Part shown: positions 52,115-61,566 of the stretch, piece after piece | How the letters are laid out: every line of letters begins with the position of its first letter | How positions within the stretch are numbered: position 1 is the first letter of the stretch | From: Methylococcus sp. Mc7 | Lineage (GTDB): Bacteria > Pseudomonadota > Gammaproteobacteria > Methylococcales > Methylococcaceae | Length of the DNA: 64,000 bases | Assembly: GCF_019285515.1 (NCBI RefSeq) | Contig: NZ_CP079095.1 | Coordinates: 1,608,501 to 1,672,500 of the forward strand | Direction of reading: 5' to 3' | Notes under the pieces: model-generated | What the model was told of the DNA's origin: nothing | Seen by the model: the letters and a program-made list of their open reading frames with translations, nothing else | Database searches by the model: none | Program-made: the position numbers and the translations under genes

Positions 52115-53146
52115 ATGGCCGCTTCGGCGCATTCCGTCGCCTGTGCTGGAACAGCGCTTCCCGCGCGGGTGACGGGCCTGGCGCTGTGCGCATTGCTCGC
52201 CATGCCGTGGGTCGCACCGGCGGCCACCTACAAATGGGTGGATGAAGAGGGGCGCGCCCACTATTCGGACAGCGTTCCTCCCGAACGGAGCCGGCAGAAG
52301 CATTTCCGCCTCGACGGTCAGGGACGCCAGGTCGAGATCATCGAGGGCGCCAAGAGCCCGGAGACCCTCAAAAGGGAACGGGCGCTCCGGCATCTTCGGG
52401 CGGAAACGGCACGTCTCGTCGAAGAGCAGCGCAACCGCGACGGCGCGCTGCTGCGAACCTATGTCAGCGAAGAGGACATGCGGCTGGCTCTGAACGACCA
52501 GATCACCCAGAGCGACGCATCCGTCCACATCCTGGAAAAATACCGGGCACGGCACGCGGACATCCTCCGGACCCAGGAAAAGCGCGCCGCCGACATGGAA
52601 CGCCAGGGCCAGGCCGTCGCGGCGCAAGTCCTGAAAGCGATCGAGGACGAGCGCCGCCGGATCGCGGATTACGAAGACAAAATCCGCGTCCTGGAAGACA
52701 AGAAACGCATCATCGCCGACCGTTTCGGCCGCGACATCGAGCGTTTCCGCTCGCTCAGGGCGGAACAGGCGCGCGCCAGCCATGGCGCCCTCGGCGAGGT
52801 GTTCGCGGGCGACGGCGGCAGCGGCGTGCTCAGCGCGGTGGCCTGCTCCGCCGAGGCGGTCTGCGCCAAGGCCTGGGCGCTGGCGCGCAGCTACGTGCTC
52901 GGCAAGACCGATACGCCGTTGGCGATGGACACCGAACGCCTGGTGTACACTTCGGTTCCGCTGTCGGACCAGGAAATCGCCCTGACCCTGGCGCGCATCG
53001 CAGGACCGGAAGAAGAAACGGTTTTCCTCGACATCCGCTGCCGCCAGTCGAGCCTCGGCCGCGAGCTGTGCACGAGTCCCCGCGTGCAGGAAATCCGCGC
53101 GGGCTTCCGCGCCAGCGTCGAGGCGGGAATGGGGGCCGTTCCCTGA
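52115..53146 (+). CDS. DUF4124 domain coiled-coil protein, exported
   Basis: 343 residues. A signal peptide (GLALCALLAMPWVAPAA) is followed by the DUF4124 motif ATYKWVDEEGRAHYSDSVPP. Residues about 90-230 are a long charged coiled coil (RIADYEDKIRVLEDKKRII). The C-terminal domain has a disulfide-capable Cys pair in AVACSAEAVCAKAW and a further Cys in DIRCRQSSLGRELC. The role is unknown; probably periplasmic. Only five bases separate it from pyrE, so they may share a transcript. Confidence 0.75.
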   Translation: MAASAHSVACAGTALPARVTGLALCALLAMPWVAPAATYKWVDEEGRAHYSDSVPPERSRQKHFRLDGQGRQVEIIEGAKSPETLKRERALRHLRAETARLVEEQRNRDGALLRTYVSEEDMRLALNDQITQSDASVHILEKYRARHADILRTQEKRAADMERQGQAVAAQVLKAIEDERRRIADYEDKIRVLEDKKRIIADRFGRDIERFRSLRAEQARASHGALGEVFAGDGGSGVLSAVACSAEAVCAKAWALARSYVLGKTDTPLAMDTERLVYTSVPLSDQEIALTLARIAGPEEETVFLDIRCRQSSLGRELCTSPRVQEIRAGFRASVEAGMGAVP

Positions 53147-53278
53147 AGGAAAGGCCCCGCGGTTCTGGACCGGGCTTCAATGGCTTGGCAAACTTGCCGT
53201 CCGGGAGCGGACGGCCCGGTCGCGGCGCTTGTTGGGATCGCCGCAGTTCACAAGAAAAAGCCTATCGGAGGATCGCTC

Positions 53279-54448
53279 ATGGCAAGACCACTCATTCAGC
53301 TGGCGCTGGATTCCCTGGATCGCAACCAGACTCTCGAACTCGCCCGCCTCACGGCGCCCTATGTCGACATCTTCGAGATCGGCACGCCCTGCATCAAGCA
53401 CAACGGCATCGAAATCGTCCGCGAGCTCAAGCGCCGCCACCCGGACCGGCTCATCCTGGTCGACCTCAAGACCATGGATGCCGGCGAATACGAGGCCGCG
53501 CCTTTCTATGCCGCCGGTGCCGACATCTGCACCGTGCTCGGGGTGTCGGGACCGGCGACCATCGCCGGGGTCGTCAAGGCGGCTCAGGCGTATAACGCCG
53601 AAGTCCAGGTCGACCTCATCAACGTGCCGGATAAGGCTGCCTGCGCGCGAGAGGCCGCCAGGCTGGGCGCTCAGATCATCGGCGTGCACACCGGTCTCGA
53701 TGCCCAGGCCCAGGGCCAGACGCCGTTCGCCGACCTCGAGAGCATCGCCCGCCTGAAGCTGCCGGTCAGGATCTCCGTGGCCGGCGGCATCAATCAGAAT
53801 ACCGCCTCGCGGGTCGCCAAGGCGGGGGCGGACATCGTCGTGGTCGGTGCGGCGATTTACGGGGCGCCCTGTCCCGCCACCGCCGCCCGCGCGATCCGCG
53901 AGCTGCTGGAAGGCGCCCACCACAAGTTCATCGTGTCGAAGATCGGCGGCGTGCTCGGCGCCACCGACAAAACCTACGAGGCGCGCCTGACCGGTTTGCT
54001 CGAACGTTCCCGCCGCATCTTCGTCGCCGGCGCCGGGCGCTCCGGCCTGGTCGGCCGCTTCTTCGCCATGCGCCTGATGCACGGCGGCTATCAGGCCTAC
54101 CTCGTCGGCGAGATCGTGACGCCCAGCATCCAGAAGGGCGATCTCCTGATCGTGATCTCCGGTTCGGGCGAAACCGAAACCATGATCGCCTACACCAAGA
54201 AGGCCAAGGAACAGGGGGCCAACATCGCGCTGATTTCCACCCGCGACAAGTCCACGATCGGCGATATGGCGGACATGGTGTTCCGGATCGGCACGCCCGA
54301 GCAGTACGGCAAGGTGGTCGGCATGCCGATGGGCACCACCTTCGAGCTTTCCACCCTGGTGCTGCTCGAAGCCACCATCTCCCACATCATCCATACCAAG
54401 AAGATCCCCGAAGAACAGATGCGGACGCGCCACGCCAATCTGGAATAG
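53279..54448 (+). CDS. hps-phi: Fused 3-hexulose-6-phosphate synthase / 6-phospho-3-hexuloisomerase
   Basis: 389 residues joining both RuMP-pathway enzymes. The HPS half (about 1-210, OMP decarboxylase fold) has ALDSLDRNQTLELARL, GTPCIKHNGIEIV, and LILVDLKTMDAGEYEA with the catalytic Asp-x-Lys-x2-Asp. The PHI half (about 215-389, SIS fold) has IFVAGAGRSGLVGRFFAMRL, GSGETETMI and VGMPMGTTFELSTLVLLE. Together they fix formaldehyde onto ribulose 5-phosphate and isomerise the product to fructose 6-phosphate. The ATG at 53279 follows CGGAGG. A rho-independent terminator follows. Confidence 0.93.
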   Translation: MARPLIQLALDSLDRNQTLELARLTAPYVDIFEIGTPCIKHNGIEIVRELKRRHPDRLILVDLKTMDAGEYEAAPFYAAGADICTVLGVSGPATIAGVVKAAQAYNAEVQVDLINVPDKAACAREAARLGAQIIGVHTGLDAQAQGQTPFADLESIARLKLPVRISVAGGINQNTASRVAKAGADIVVVGAAIYGAPCPATAARAIRELLEGAHHKFIVSKIGGVLGATDKTYEARLTGLLERSRRIFVAGAGRSGLVGRFFAMRLMHGGYQAYLVGEIVTPSIQKGDLLIVISGSGETETMIAYTKKAKEQGANIALISTRDKSTIGDMADMVFRIGTPEQYGKVVGMPMGTTFELSTLVLLEATISHIIHTKKIPEEQMRTRHANLE

Positions 54449-54481
54449 TTTTTTCCGCGCACCCGCCTGCAATTCGAAACG

Positions 54482-54507
54482 GGCCGGCTTTCATGCCGGC
54501 CTTTTTT
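54482..54507 (+). terminator. Rho-independent terminator of hps-phi
   Basis: GGCCGGC / GCCGGCC 7-bp stem with a TTTCAT loop and six T, 34 bases past the stop. Confidence 0.9.
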
Positions 54508-54605
54508 CTCTGGCGGCAAGTGTCGTCACAGCCCTCGGGGGATGCTAACGTGTGTCGTTGTCAAGCCTTTTCGCGTTTCACAGCGTGTTGATGAGGAGGT
54601 ACGCC

Positions 54606-55082
54606 ATGAATTCCGAAGCTGATCCGATCGTCGGCAACTGGTACCGGCATCTGGACAAGGGGCAGTCGTTCACGGTGGTCGCCATCGACGACGACGCCCG
54701 CACCGTCGAGATCCAGCATTTCGACGGCGATTTGGAGGAAATCGACCTCGACAGTTGGTACCTGCTTCCGATCGAACTCATCGAAGAACCCGAAAACTGG
54801 AGCGGTCCCTTGGACGTCGCCGAGCTGGACGATCTCGGTGGTACCGAGATTACCGACACGCGTCCCGAGGACTGGTCGGAACCGTTGGAAGAAGTGGTCA
54901 AACAGGAGGAGCGGCCGGCGGAAGAGCTTCCGGAAGAAGGCGGCGAAGAAGAAGCCTTCTCCGAGGAGGAAGGAGCCGAGACGATACCGCTGGAGGCCGA
55001 GCCGGCGGCGGAAACGCCCGAAAAAACCGAGGAAGAGGAGGGCGCGAAGGGCGGTGGAACCGCCTATTCCGAGGACGAATAG
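54606..55082 (+). CDS. DUF6763-like small protein with acidic tail
   Basis: 158 residues. The N-terminal 80 residues form a compact domain: DPIVGNWYRHLDKGQSFTVV, DDDARTVEIQHFDGDLEEID and LDSWYLLPIELIEEPENWSG, as in small gammaproteobacterial proteins annotated DUF6763. The C-terminal half is a Glu/Pro-rich disordered tail (about 40 Glu residues). GAGGAGG lies just upstream of the ATG. Function unknown. Confidence 0.65.
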   Translation: MNSEADPIVGNWYRHLDKGQSFTVVAIDDDARTVEIQHFDGDLEEIDLDSWYLLPIELIEEPENWSGPLDVAELDDLGGTEITDTRPEDWSEPLEEVVKQEERPAEELPEEGGEEEAFSEEEGAETIPLEAEPAAETPEKTEEEEGAKGGGTAYSEDE

Positions 55083-55190
55083 TTGGCGCTCTTCCGGCTC
55101 GCGCGCCGAGCTTGCCCCGAGCGAAGCTAACCGTACATGCCGCAAGCGGTACCCCCGAACATGACAACTGCTTGCGGCCTGCACGGTTTC

Positions 55191-55229
55191 CCTCACCCCG
55201 GCCCTCTCCCGCTTGCGGGAGAGGGGGAC
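55191..55229. repeat. REP-like hairpin, second copy
   Basis: CCTCACCCCGGCCCTCTCCC, then GCTTGC, then GGGAGAGGG: a perfect CCCTCTCCC / GGGAGAGGG stem, similar to 49372-49409. Confidence 0.65.
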
Positions 55230-55290
55230 AAGGAAACGCTTCGCGTTGTTTCACGTAAAAGGGGTGCCGCCTGATTCGGAAACTGCCGCC

Positions 55291-56331
55291 GTGAAACCGG
55301 TCTTCCATCCGGCCCTGGTCAACGGCCCCTGCGGGGACCCGGCGGTGTACGTGGATTTCCTGTTCGAAAAACGCGCCATTTTGTTCGACTTGGGCGACAT
55401 CCGCACGCTGCCGGTACGCAAGATTCTGCGCCTGAGCGACGTGTTCGTCTCCCATGGCCACATGGATCACTTCTTCGGGTTCGACTGGCTGCTGCGGCTG
55501 TGCCTGGGGCGCGACCTGTGCATCCGCATGTTCGGGCCGGCGGGCTTCCTGGACCAAGTCGGGCACAAGCTCTCGGCCTACACCTGGAATCTGGTGGGAG
55601 GCTACGCCACCGATTTCTCGCTCGAAGCGGCCGAGGTGTTGACCGAAACCCTCGGGCGCAGGGCCTCGTTCCATTGCCGCACCGCTTTTCGCCGGGAGGG
55701 CGAAACCGAATTCCGGATAGAAAACCGCCGGCTGCTGGACGAACTGAATCTCGCGGTCGAGTTCGCGATTCTGGACCATGCGACGCCCTGCCTGGCATTC
55801 GCCCTGCGGGAAAAATGCCACCTCAACGTCTGGAAAAACCGGCTGGCGGAACTCGGCCTCGAGCCGGGCGCCTGGGTGCGCGACCTCAAGCGCGCCCTGC
55901 TGACAGAGCAGCACGAAGACACGCCGCTCCGGGCGCTGAGGCGTGACGGAGGTCGTCTACGGGAGGCGGAGTATCGCCTGGGGGAACTGGCCCGCTCCAT
56001 CGTGCATCTCTCGGAAGGGCAGAAAGTCGCCTACGTCACCGACGCCGTTTACCACGAAGCGAACGCGGCGCGCATGGTGGCACTGGCGGCGGGTGCCGAC
56101 CAGTTCTTCATCGAGGCGGTGTTCGGTGACGAACTCGAGGAGCGCGCGGCCCGGAAATACCATCTCACCGCCCGCCAGGCGGGAACCATCGCGCGCCGGG
56201 CCGGCGTCAAATTCCCCACACCTTTTCATTTTTCGCCGATCTACCAGGGACGGGAGGAGGAGCTGGAGCGAGAATTTCGACAGGCTTTCCTCGTGGGCGG
56301 GCCGATGGCGGACTCCGACAGCATCGGCTGA
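55291..56331 (+). CDS. MBL-fold metallo-hydrolase, RNase Z-like
   Basis: About 346 residues. The zinc-binding motif is seen as SDVFVSHGHMDHFFGFDWLL near residue 55. A second His lies in AILDHATPCLAFALREK, and the C-terminal Asp/His set in VAYVTDAVYHEANAARMVAL, consistent with the RNase Z branch. The usual C-terminal AxDG-type signature is not obvious, so RNA processing is not certain. The GTG at 55291 is preferred over an extension into the REP-like repeat. Confidence 0.7.
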   Translation: MKPVFHPALVNGPCGDPAVYVDFLFEKRAILFDLGDIRTLPVRKILRLSDVFVSHGHMDHFFGFDWLLRLCLGRDLCIRMFGPAGFLDQVGHKLSAYTWNLVGGYATDFSLEAAEVLTETLGRRASFHCRTAFRREGETEFRIENRRLLDELNLAVEFAILDHATPCLAFALREKCHLNVWKNRLAELGLEPGAWVRDLKRALLTEQHEDTPLRALRRDGGRLREAEYRLGELARSIVHLSEGQKVAYVTDAVYHEANAARMVALAAGADQFFIEAVFGDELEERAARKYHLTARQAGTIARRAGVKFPTPFHFSPIYQGREEELEREFRQAFLVGGPMADSDSIG

Positions 56332-56422
56332 GGCGTCCGTCGCCCCTTTCCAGACCGCAGAACCGCGCCCCGGCTGTGCTCTCCCCGTGGGAGAAACGGT
56401 AATGGTGGAGGCCGCCTCCCTA

Positions 56423-57904
56423 CTAGAAGTACGACCGGTTGATCAGGAAATGTGTGCCGATGCTGGCGAAATAGCCCAGCAGGATCACCGGTCCCCATTT
56501 CAGGTGGGCGCCGAAGGAGTAGTAACCCTTGGTTTGGCCGAGCAAGCCGACCCCGGCGGCCGAGCCGATGGCGAGGAGGCTGCCTCCCACCCCTGCCGTG
56601 AGGGTTACCAGCAGCCATTGGCCCTGCGAGATGTGCGGGTCCATGGAGAGTACCGCCAGCATGATGGTGCCGTTGTCGATGAATGCCGAGGCGATGCCGA
56701 CGAGGATGTTCGCAAAGGTGGTCCGGTCCGGATCGGCGTAGAGGAATTCGGAGATGTATTCCAGATAGCCGATGAAGCTCAGCCCGCCCATGCTCAACAT
56801 CACGCCGTAGAAGAACAGTAAGGTGTCCCATTCCAGCCGGGACACTTTCTTGAAGATGTCGAACTCGTCCGCCTCCCCGATCGGTTCGTCCTGAGCGACG
56901 AGTTCGTCCGGGTCCGGGGTTTTGGGCGCAGTCTTCTTCTGCAGGTAGAAGCTGTAGAACTTCAGGTAGGTCAGCCCCGCCATCATGCCGGCGGCGGGAG
57001 GCAGATGCAGAAAGTTCTCGAAGCCTACCGCGGTGACGATGGTCAGCAGGAACAGCACGATGATGGGGCGCCCGCCGGTCTTGATCGGAATCCTTTTATC
57101 CACCGCGGCCGGCCGCTGGCGGGGGAGGAACAGGAACATGCAGGCCGCGGGCAGGGCAAAATTGACGATTGACGGAATCAGGAGATGGAAGAAGTCCACG
57201 AAGGGCACTTTGCCCTTCTGCCAGATCAGCAGGGTGGTGATGTCGCCAAACGGGCTGAAAGATCCGCCGGCGTTGGCCGCAACGACGATGTTGATGCAGG
57301 AAAGCGTGACGAAGCGCGGACAGTCCTTGCCCAGCGCCATGACGACCGCGCCCATCAGGAGCGCCGTGGTCAGGTTGTTGCATACCGAGGAAATCATGAA
57401 GGCGAGGATCCCGGTCAGCCAGAACAGTTGCCGGTAACTGTATCCCTTGCCCAGCAGCCGGCAGCGCAGGGCATCGAACACGTCGAGGTCTTCCATGGCA
57501 TTGAGGTAGGTCATCGACACCAGGATGAACAGCAAGAGTTCCGCATAGGTCAGCAGCGAAGCGCGGAACGCCTCGCCGGCCTGCTCCGGCATTCCGCCGC
57601 CCACGTAAACCGCCGCGATCAGGCCCCAGATCACGCTGGCGGCGAACACCATCGGCTTGGACTTCCGAAGTTCCGTCACCTCCTCGGCCATGGCGAGGAA
57701 ATAGGCGAGGAAGAAAATCAGCACGGCAAGGTAGCCGGCCCAGTGCCGGGTCAGGTCCAAGGGGCCCACCGGGCCGTGATCGCCCGCAAGACAAAGCTTC
57801 GGCGCGCCGATGAAAAGGACGCATGCCGCCAGAACTGGAAACAGTATGCGCGTCAGGGGAAGCTCACGCATATGGCGCCGTTGGGACAGGGAGAGGGACA
57901 GCAT
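56423..57904 (-). CDS. nhaD: NhaD-type sodium/proton antiporter
   Basis: 493 residues with 12-13 membrane helices. Characteristic segments: FLAMAEEVTELRKSKPMVFA, ISSVCNNLTTALLMGAVVMA, ANAGGSFSPFGDITTLLIWQ (a core ion-site motif of the ion-transporter superfamily), and SAFIDNGTIMLAVLSMDP. A cytoplasmic acidic loop (DELVAQDEPIGEADEFD) sits in the middle. NhaD exports sodium or lithium in exchange for protons. The ATG at 57904 follows AGGA; ATG 57871 is an alternative. Confidence 0.87.
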   Translation of the reverse strand: MLSLSLSQRRHMRELPLTRILFPVLAACVLFIGAPKLCLAGDHGPVGPLDLTRHWAGYLAVLIFFLAYFLAMAEEVTELRKSKPMVFAASVIWGLIAAVYVGGGMPEQAGEAFRASLLTYAELLLFILVSMTYLNAMEDLDVFDALRCRLLGKGYSYRQLFWLTGILAFMISSVCNNLTTALLMGAVVMALGKDCPRFVTLSCINIVVAANAGGSFSPFGDITTLLIWQKGKVPFVDFFHLLIPSIVNFALPAACMFLFLPRQRPAAVDKRIPIKTGGRPIIVLFLLTIVTAVGFENFLHLPPAAGMMAGLTYLKFYSFYLQKKTAPKTPDPDELVAQDEPIGEADEFDIFKKVSRLEWDTLLFFYGVMLSMGGLSFIGYLEYISEFLYADPDRTTFANILVGIASAFIDNGTIMLAVLSMDPHISQGQWLLVTLTAGVGGSLLAIGSAAGVGLLGQTKGYYSFGAHLKWGPVILLGYFASIGTHFLINRSYF

Positions 57905-58038
57905 TCGGATTCCTGTTTGAAAGGCCTGGGGCACGCCGACCGGCCTGCGCCCGCAGTAGAAAATATCGATGAATTCGCGAGGCGGAGAACCAGGAACGGC
58001 GGCCGCTTCGGGGTCGGGGCTGGCGTGTGCTTTCCGCG

Positions 58039-58338
58039 TCAGAAATGTTTTTCATAAGGGGTGTCGCCCTGTTTCAGCATGACTTTCGCGCGGAACAGCG
58101 CGGCGAGCAGGGTTCCGACCAGCACCGAGGAGAGGTCCATCCCCAGCCCCAGCAGGAAGGTATGATGGCGGAAGGATTCTCCCAGCAGGGGTTTCAGGAC
58201 CAGATAGAGCCAGACGATGAAGCCGGCGTAGTAGACGATGACACCGCCCGCGGCCCAGGCGAGCGGCGGCAGCTTCAGCCGCAGGGCGGTGCGGTAGAAC
58301 CAGTAGGCAACGAAAAGAACGGCAATGGCGCCGATCAT
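58039..58338 (-). CDS. Small membrane protein, unknown
   Basis: 99 residues with three membrane helices: MIGAIAVLFVAYWFYRTA, LAWAAGGVIVYYAGFIVWLY and LLGLGMDLSSVLVGTLLAAL. A YEKHF tail ends the protein. No family recognised. It lies between nhaD and the HAD gene on the same strand, but the gaps do not show an operon. Confidence 0.6.
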   Translation of the reverse strand: MIGAIAVLFVAYWFYRTALRLKLPPLAWAAGGVIVYYAGFIVWLYLVLKPLLGESFRHHTFLLGLGMDLSSVLVGTLLAALFRAKVMLKQGDTPYEKHF

Positions 58339-58376
58339 GCCGGTTGTTTCTCTCTCACGACAAAGGACGCTGCATC

Positions 58377-59096
58377 TTATATCAGAGTGGCGGCCTGGGG
58401 GTAAGCCTCGTCTACCGGCGCTCCCCGGTTCCACAGCGGCGGTATTTCGTCCAGGGTGGCGACATGCAGCCGGGCAAAACCGCGTTCGCGCGGGCTCGCC
58501 TGCCGCCGCCCGTTGACCAGGACGGCGAAGGTTCCGGCGCTGGCGGCGGATTCGATGCCGGCTTCGGAGTCTTCCAGGGCGAGGCATTGGCCGGGTGCTA
58601 CGCCTAAGCGGCGGGTGGCTTCGAGGTACAGGTCCGGCGCGGGTTTGCCCTGGGCGACCTGATCGCGGGTGACGATGAGCGGGAAGAGGCTCGCCATTCC
58701 GGAGCGATCCAGGCAGATGCCGGCGAAGCGGGCTTCGCTATTGGTCGCCAGCGCGTAAGGCAGGTTCCGTTCGCGGAAAAACCTCAACAGATTCTCCAGG
58801 CCGGGCATCGGAGCGATGCCATGGGCCTCCACGTGCCGGTGCCAGATTCGGGTGGCGATCTCGTCGAAGCGGCCGATATCGAGTCGCGGGCCGGCGTAGT
58901 CGCCGATCCGCTGTTTGACCGCATCGGCATGGCAGCCGAACAGAGATTGGCAGAAGGCTTCGTCGAGTTCGATCCCCAGCTCGGTAGCGGCGCCGCGCCA
59001 GGCGGCGACATAGGTCGCTTCGGTGTCGATCGCGAGGCCGTCCATGTCCAGGATGGCCGCGCGCAGGCCGGCGATGGCGGAATTAGAGTGTGTCAT
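58377..59096 (-). CDS. HAD-superfamily phosphatase / beta-phosphoglucomutase-like
   Basis: 239 residues. The nucleophile motif AAILDMDGLAIDTEA (DxD) is at the N-terminus, the cap domain at about 25-95, motif II ALATNSEARFAG, Lys in VAQGKPAPDLYLEATRRLGV, and motif IV ALEDSEAGIESAASAG. This is a subclass IA HAD like YcjU/YniC. The substrate is a sugar phosphate or similar. The start overlaps the end of the nucleotidyltransferase gene by 14 bases, suggesting translational coupling in a three-gene operon. Confidence 0.82.
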   Translation of the reverse strand: MTHSNSAIAGLRAAILDMDGLAIDTEATYVAAWRGAATELGIELDEAFCQSLFGCHADAVKQRIGDYAGPRLDIGRFDEIATRIWHRHVEAHGIAPMPGLENLLRFFRERNLPYALATNSEARFAGICLDRSGMASLFPLIVTRDQVAQGKPAPDLYLEATRRLGVAPGQCLALEDSEAGIESAASAGTFAVLVNGRRQASPRERGFARLHVATLDEIPPLWNRGAPVDEAYPQAATLI

Positions 59097-60039
59097 CGTG
59101 CAGGACCCGGATGTATTCGCCGGGGGCCTCCCGGCTGCTGCCCACGACCAGGCGTTCGGTGCCGTCGGGGAGCGCTTCGAGCTGGCCCGAGGCCTCGATT
59201 TTCTCCCCGGTCCGCGCCTGCCCGACATAGGTATGGGTGAAGCTCAGGATTGCGCCGACGCGCGGGTGATCGGTCCGGTAGCGGGCGGGATATTCGAATG
59301 CCCGGCGGTCGTCGGTCACCGTGGCGCGCAAAATCATGGGGCCGCGCTTGGCGGCGGGTTGAATAGGGTCTAGGGGGCGAGGAAGAACCAGCGTCAGGTC
59401 GAATTTGGTGCCTTCGATGAAGCCGGCATTGAATTTCCGCCGTTCGTGCCAGAGATAGTCCTCGAAGGCGAGCGTGCAGCCGCGGCGCTCATAAGCCTTA
59501 CGCCAGTCCGCCTCCGCCGGCTCGCTCAGCCTCCCATCGGCCGTGGCTTTCGCCACCACGGCGCGCGCCGCGTCGAAGGTGCTCGGGTCGTAAACGACCA
59601 GGTCGATGTCGGAGGCCGGGGTCTGGGCGCCGATCAGGAGCGATCCGGTGAGGCCGAATTCCGCCAGGTTCAGCCCTTCCGCGGCGAAAAGCCCGAGCAG
59701 CCGGCGGACCTTGGCCTCGATGGGATCGCGGCTCTGGCCCGCGATCAGGGTCCGGACCCTGTCGCGGGGGTGGAAATGCCTCGCGATGCATTCGAGGGGC
59801 ACCGCCGGCAGCACGGCGTCCAGCCGACGTGAAAGGCGCAGATAATCCGGATGGCGTTCCTGCAGGAAGGCCGCGGCTTCCGCCGTGCCCAGCTTGCGCA
59901 GCCGGCCGTCGTCGGTCGGGACATAGCGCAGGGTGCAGAGCAGCCGATCGTCTTCGGGGTTGCCGTCGACGATTGCGAAATGAAGTCCTTCCGCCGTCTG
60001 GATGAAGTCCTTCGGCAGAAAATCGGGTTCAGAAGCCAT
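59083..60039 (-). CDS. Nucleotidyltransferase-domain protein
   Basis: 318 residues. The NTase-fold motif is [20 protein letters not shown] near residue 130 (GS followed by DxD). The N-terminal part has [20 protein letters not shown] and [16 protein letters not shown]. The C-terminal region ([20 protein letters not shown]) looks like an OB-like appendage. Such proteins are widespread but uncharacterised; the nucleotide and acceptor are unknown. It overlaps both neighbouring genes (14 and 11 bases). Confidence 0.65.
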   Translation of the reverse strand: MASEPDFLPKDFIQTAEGLHFAIVDGNPEDDRLLCTLRYVPTDDGRLRKLGTAEAAAFLQERHPDYLRLSRRLDAVLPAVPLECIARHFHPRDRVRTLIAGQSRDPIEAKVRRLLGLFAAEGLNLAEFGLTGSLLIGAQTPASDIDLVVYDPSTFDAARAVVAKATADGRLSEPAEADWRKAYERRGCTLAFEDYLWHERRKFNAGFIEGTKFDLTLVLPRPLDPIQPAAKRGPMILRATVTDDRRAFEYPARYRTDHPRVGAILSFTHTYVGQARTGEKIEASGQLEALPDGTERLVVGSSREAPGEYIRVLHDDTL

Positions 60040-60523
60040 CGGGATACAGCGCGGCGGAGCCGTCCAGATCGCCGGTGTCGCGGTAGCTCAGCGGCTCGCT
60101 CTCGGGAAAGTTGAGCCGGCCGTCGAAGACTCGGCCGACGGCCACCATGTGATCGCCGCTGGCCAGAGTCCCGGCAAGCCGGCACAGGAACCAGGCGATC
60201 GCATCCGCCAGCAAGGGAACGCCGCCTTGGCCGGCTGTCCACGCGATGCCGGCCAGCTTGTCGCTGCCGGCAGGGCGGGCGAAATGCGCAGCCCAATCGG
60301 CCCGGTCTTTCGGTACCACGTTGACGCTGAAAAAACCGCCGGCCATCAGTTTCCGATAAGACTTGCAGATGGGATTGATGCTGAGTGCCAGCATGGGCGG
60401 ATCGAACGAGGTCTGCATCACCCAGGCCGCGGTGAAGGCGTTGGGGCCTTCGGCGTCGGCGACGCCGATCACGTAGACGCCGTGGCTGACGCTTCGGAAC
60501 AGCCGGGCCATTTCGAGGTTCAT
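60029..60523 (-). CDS. Flavin reductase-like FMN-binding protein
   Basis: 164 residues. Fold motifs of the flavin reductase family are seen: [40 protein letters not shown], and the C-terminal [20 protein letters not shown], where the G-D-H is characteristic. It is the first gene of the three-gene run on this strand. The partner oxygenase is unknown. Confidence 0.8.
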   Translation of the reverse strand: MNLEMARLFRSVSHGVYVIGVADAEGPNAFTAAWVMQTSFDPPMLALSINPICKSYRKLMAGGFFSVNVVPKDRADWAAHFARPAGSDKLAGIAWTAGQGGVPLLADAIAWFLCRLAGTLASGDHMVAVGRVFDGRLNFPESEPLSYRDTGDLDGSAALYPDGF

Positions 60524-60589
60524 CGTGTTCGCTCCACCCGCGGATCAGGCACTAAAATACGCCCTTCGTTTCCCGGTACGGAGCCGAGC

Positions 60590-61093
60590 GTGCCCAAGCT
60601 GACCCATTTCAACACCGCAGGCGACGCCCACATGGTGGACGTCGGCGGCAAGCCCAGCACTACCCGCACGGCGGTGGCCGAGGGGTACATCGCCATGCTG
60701 CCCGAGACCTTGCGGCTCATCATGGCCGGCGGGCACAAGAAGGGCGACGTGCTGGGCATCGCCCGCATCGCCGGCATCATGGGTGCCAAGCGGACTGCGG
60801 ACCTGATTCCCCTTTGCCACCCCATTCCGATCACCCATGTCGATCTCGCGCTGGAGCCTCAGCCGGAGGCCAGCCGCATTCGCTGCCAGACCACGGTCCA
60901 GACCGTCGGCCAGACCGGCGTGGAGATGGAGGCGCTGATCGCCACCCAGGTCGCTCTGCTGACCATCTATGACATGTGCAAGGCGGTCGACCGCGGCATG
61001 AGCATCGAATCGGTGCGCCTGTTGGAGAAGATCGGCGGCAAATCCGGTCATTGGCGGCGCGACTCCGGCGCGGTTCGCTCCAGCACCACATAG
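60590..61093 (+). CDS. moaC: Cyclic pyranopterin monophosphate synthase MoaC
   Basis: 167 residues. Molybdenum cofactor biosynthesis, second half of the GTP to cPMP reaction. Motifs include [40 protein letters not shown] with the catalytic region, and [20 protein letters not shown] near residue 125. GTG at 60590. The 3' end overlaps the folA end on the other strand by 46 bases. It could serve a molybdenum-dependent formate dehydrogenase (inference). Confidence 0.93.
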   Translation: MPKLTHFNTAGDAHMVDVGGKPSTTRTAVAEGYIAMLPETLRLIMAGGHKKGDVLGIARIAGIMGAKRTADLIPLCHPIPITHVDLALEPQPEASRIRCQTTVQTVGQTGVEMEALIATQVALLTIYDMCKAVDRGMSIESVRLLEKIGGKSGHWRRDSGAVRSSTT

Positions 61094-61566
61094 CTGTAGG
61101 GCCAGGGGAAGTCCGGATCGTCCCGGACGTCTTCGCGGCTGACTTCGCGCCAGTCGGCGGCCGTGAACTCCGGAAAGAGGGTGTCGCCGGCGTAGTCGTG
61201 ATGGATCAGGGTCAGATAGAGCCGTTTCGCCCGCGGCAGCAGGGCTTCATAGACGGCGCTGCCGCCGATGACCATGAGTTCCGCGGCCCCGGCGCATACC
61301 GCCGCCAGTTCGCCGAGATCATGCACCACGGTGCAGCCGGGGGCGGAAAAATCAACCGAGCGGGTCAGGACGATGTTCCGGCGCCCCGGCAGCACGCGGC
61401 CGATGGATTCGTGGGTCTTGCGGCCCATGAGGATGGGCTTGCCCAGGGTCAGGGCGCGGAACCGCTTGAGATCGGCGGACAGATGCCAGGGCATGGCGTT
61501 GTCGGCGCCGATGACCCGGTTCTGCGCCATGGCGACGATGATGGAGATGTCCGGCAGGCCGGTCAC
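61048..61566 (-). CDS. folA: Dihydrofolate reductase
   Basis: 172 residues. [20 protein letters not shown] and [20 protein letters not shown] hold the catalytic acid (Asp in LSADL); [20 protein letters not shown] holds the NADPH site; [20 protein letters not shown] is the second nucleotide motif. The GTG at 61566 overlaps the thyA stop by GTGA, the classical thyA-folA coupling. Confidence 0.93.
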   Translation of the reverse strand: MTGLPDISIIVAMAQNRVIGADNAMPWHLSADLKRFRALTLGKPILMGRKTHESIGRVLPGRRNIVLTRSVDFSAPGCTVVHDLGELAAVCAGAAELMVIGGSAVYEALLPRAKRLYLTLIHHDYAGDTLFPEFTAADWREVSREDVRDDPDFPWPYSYVVLERTAPESRRQ

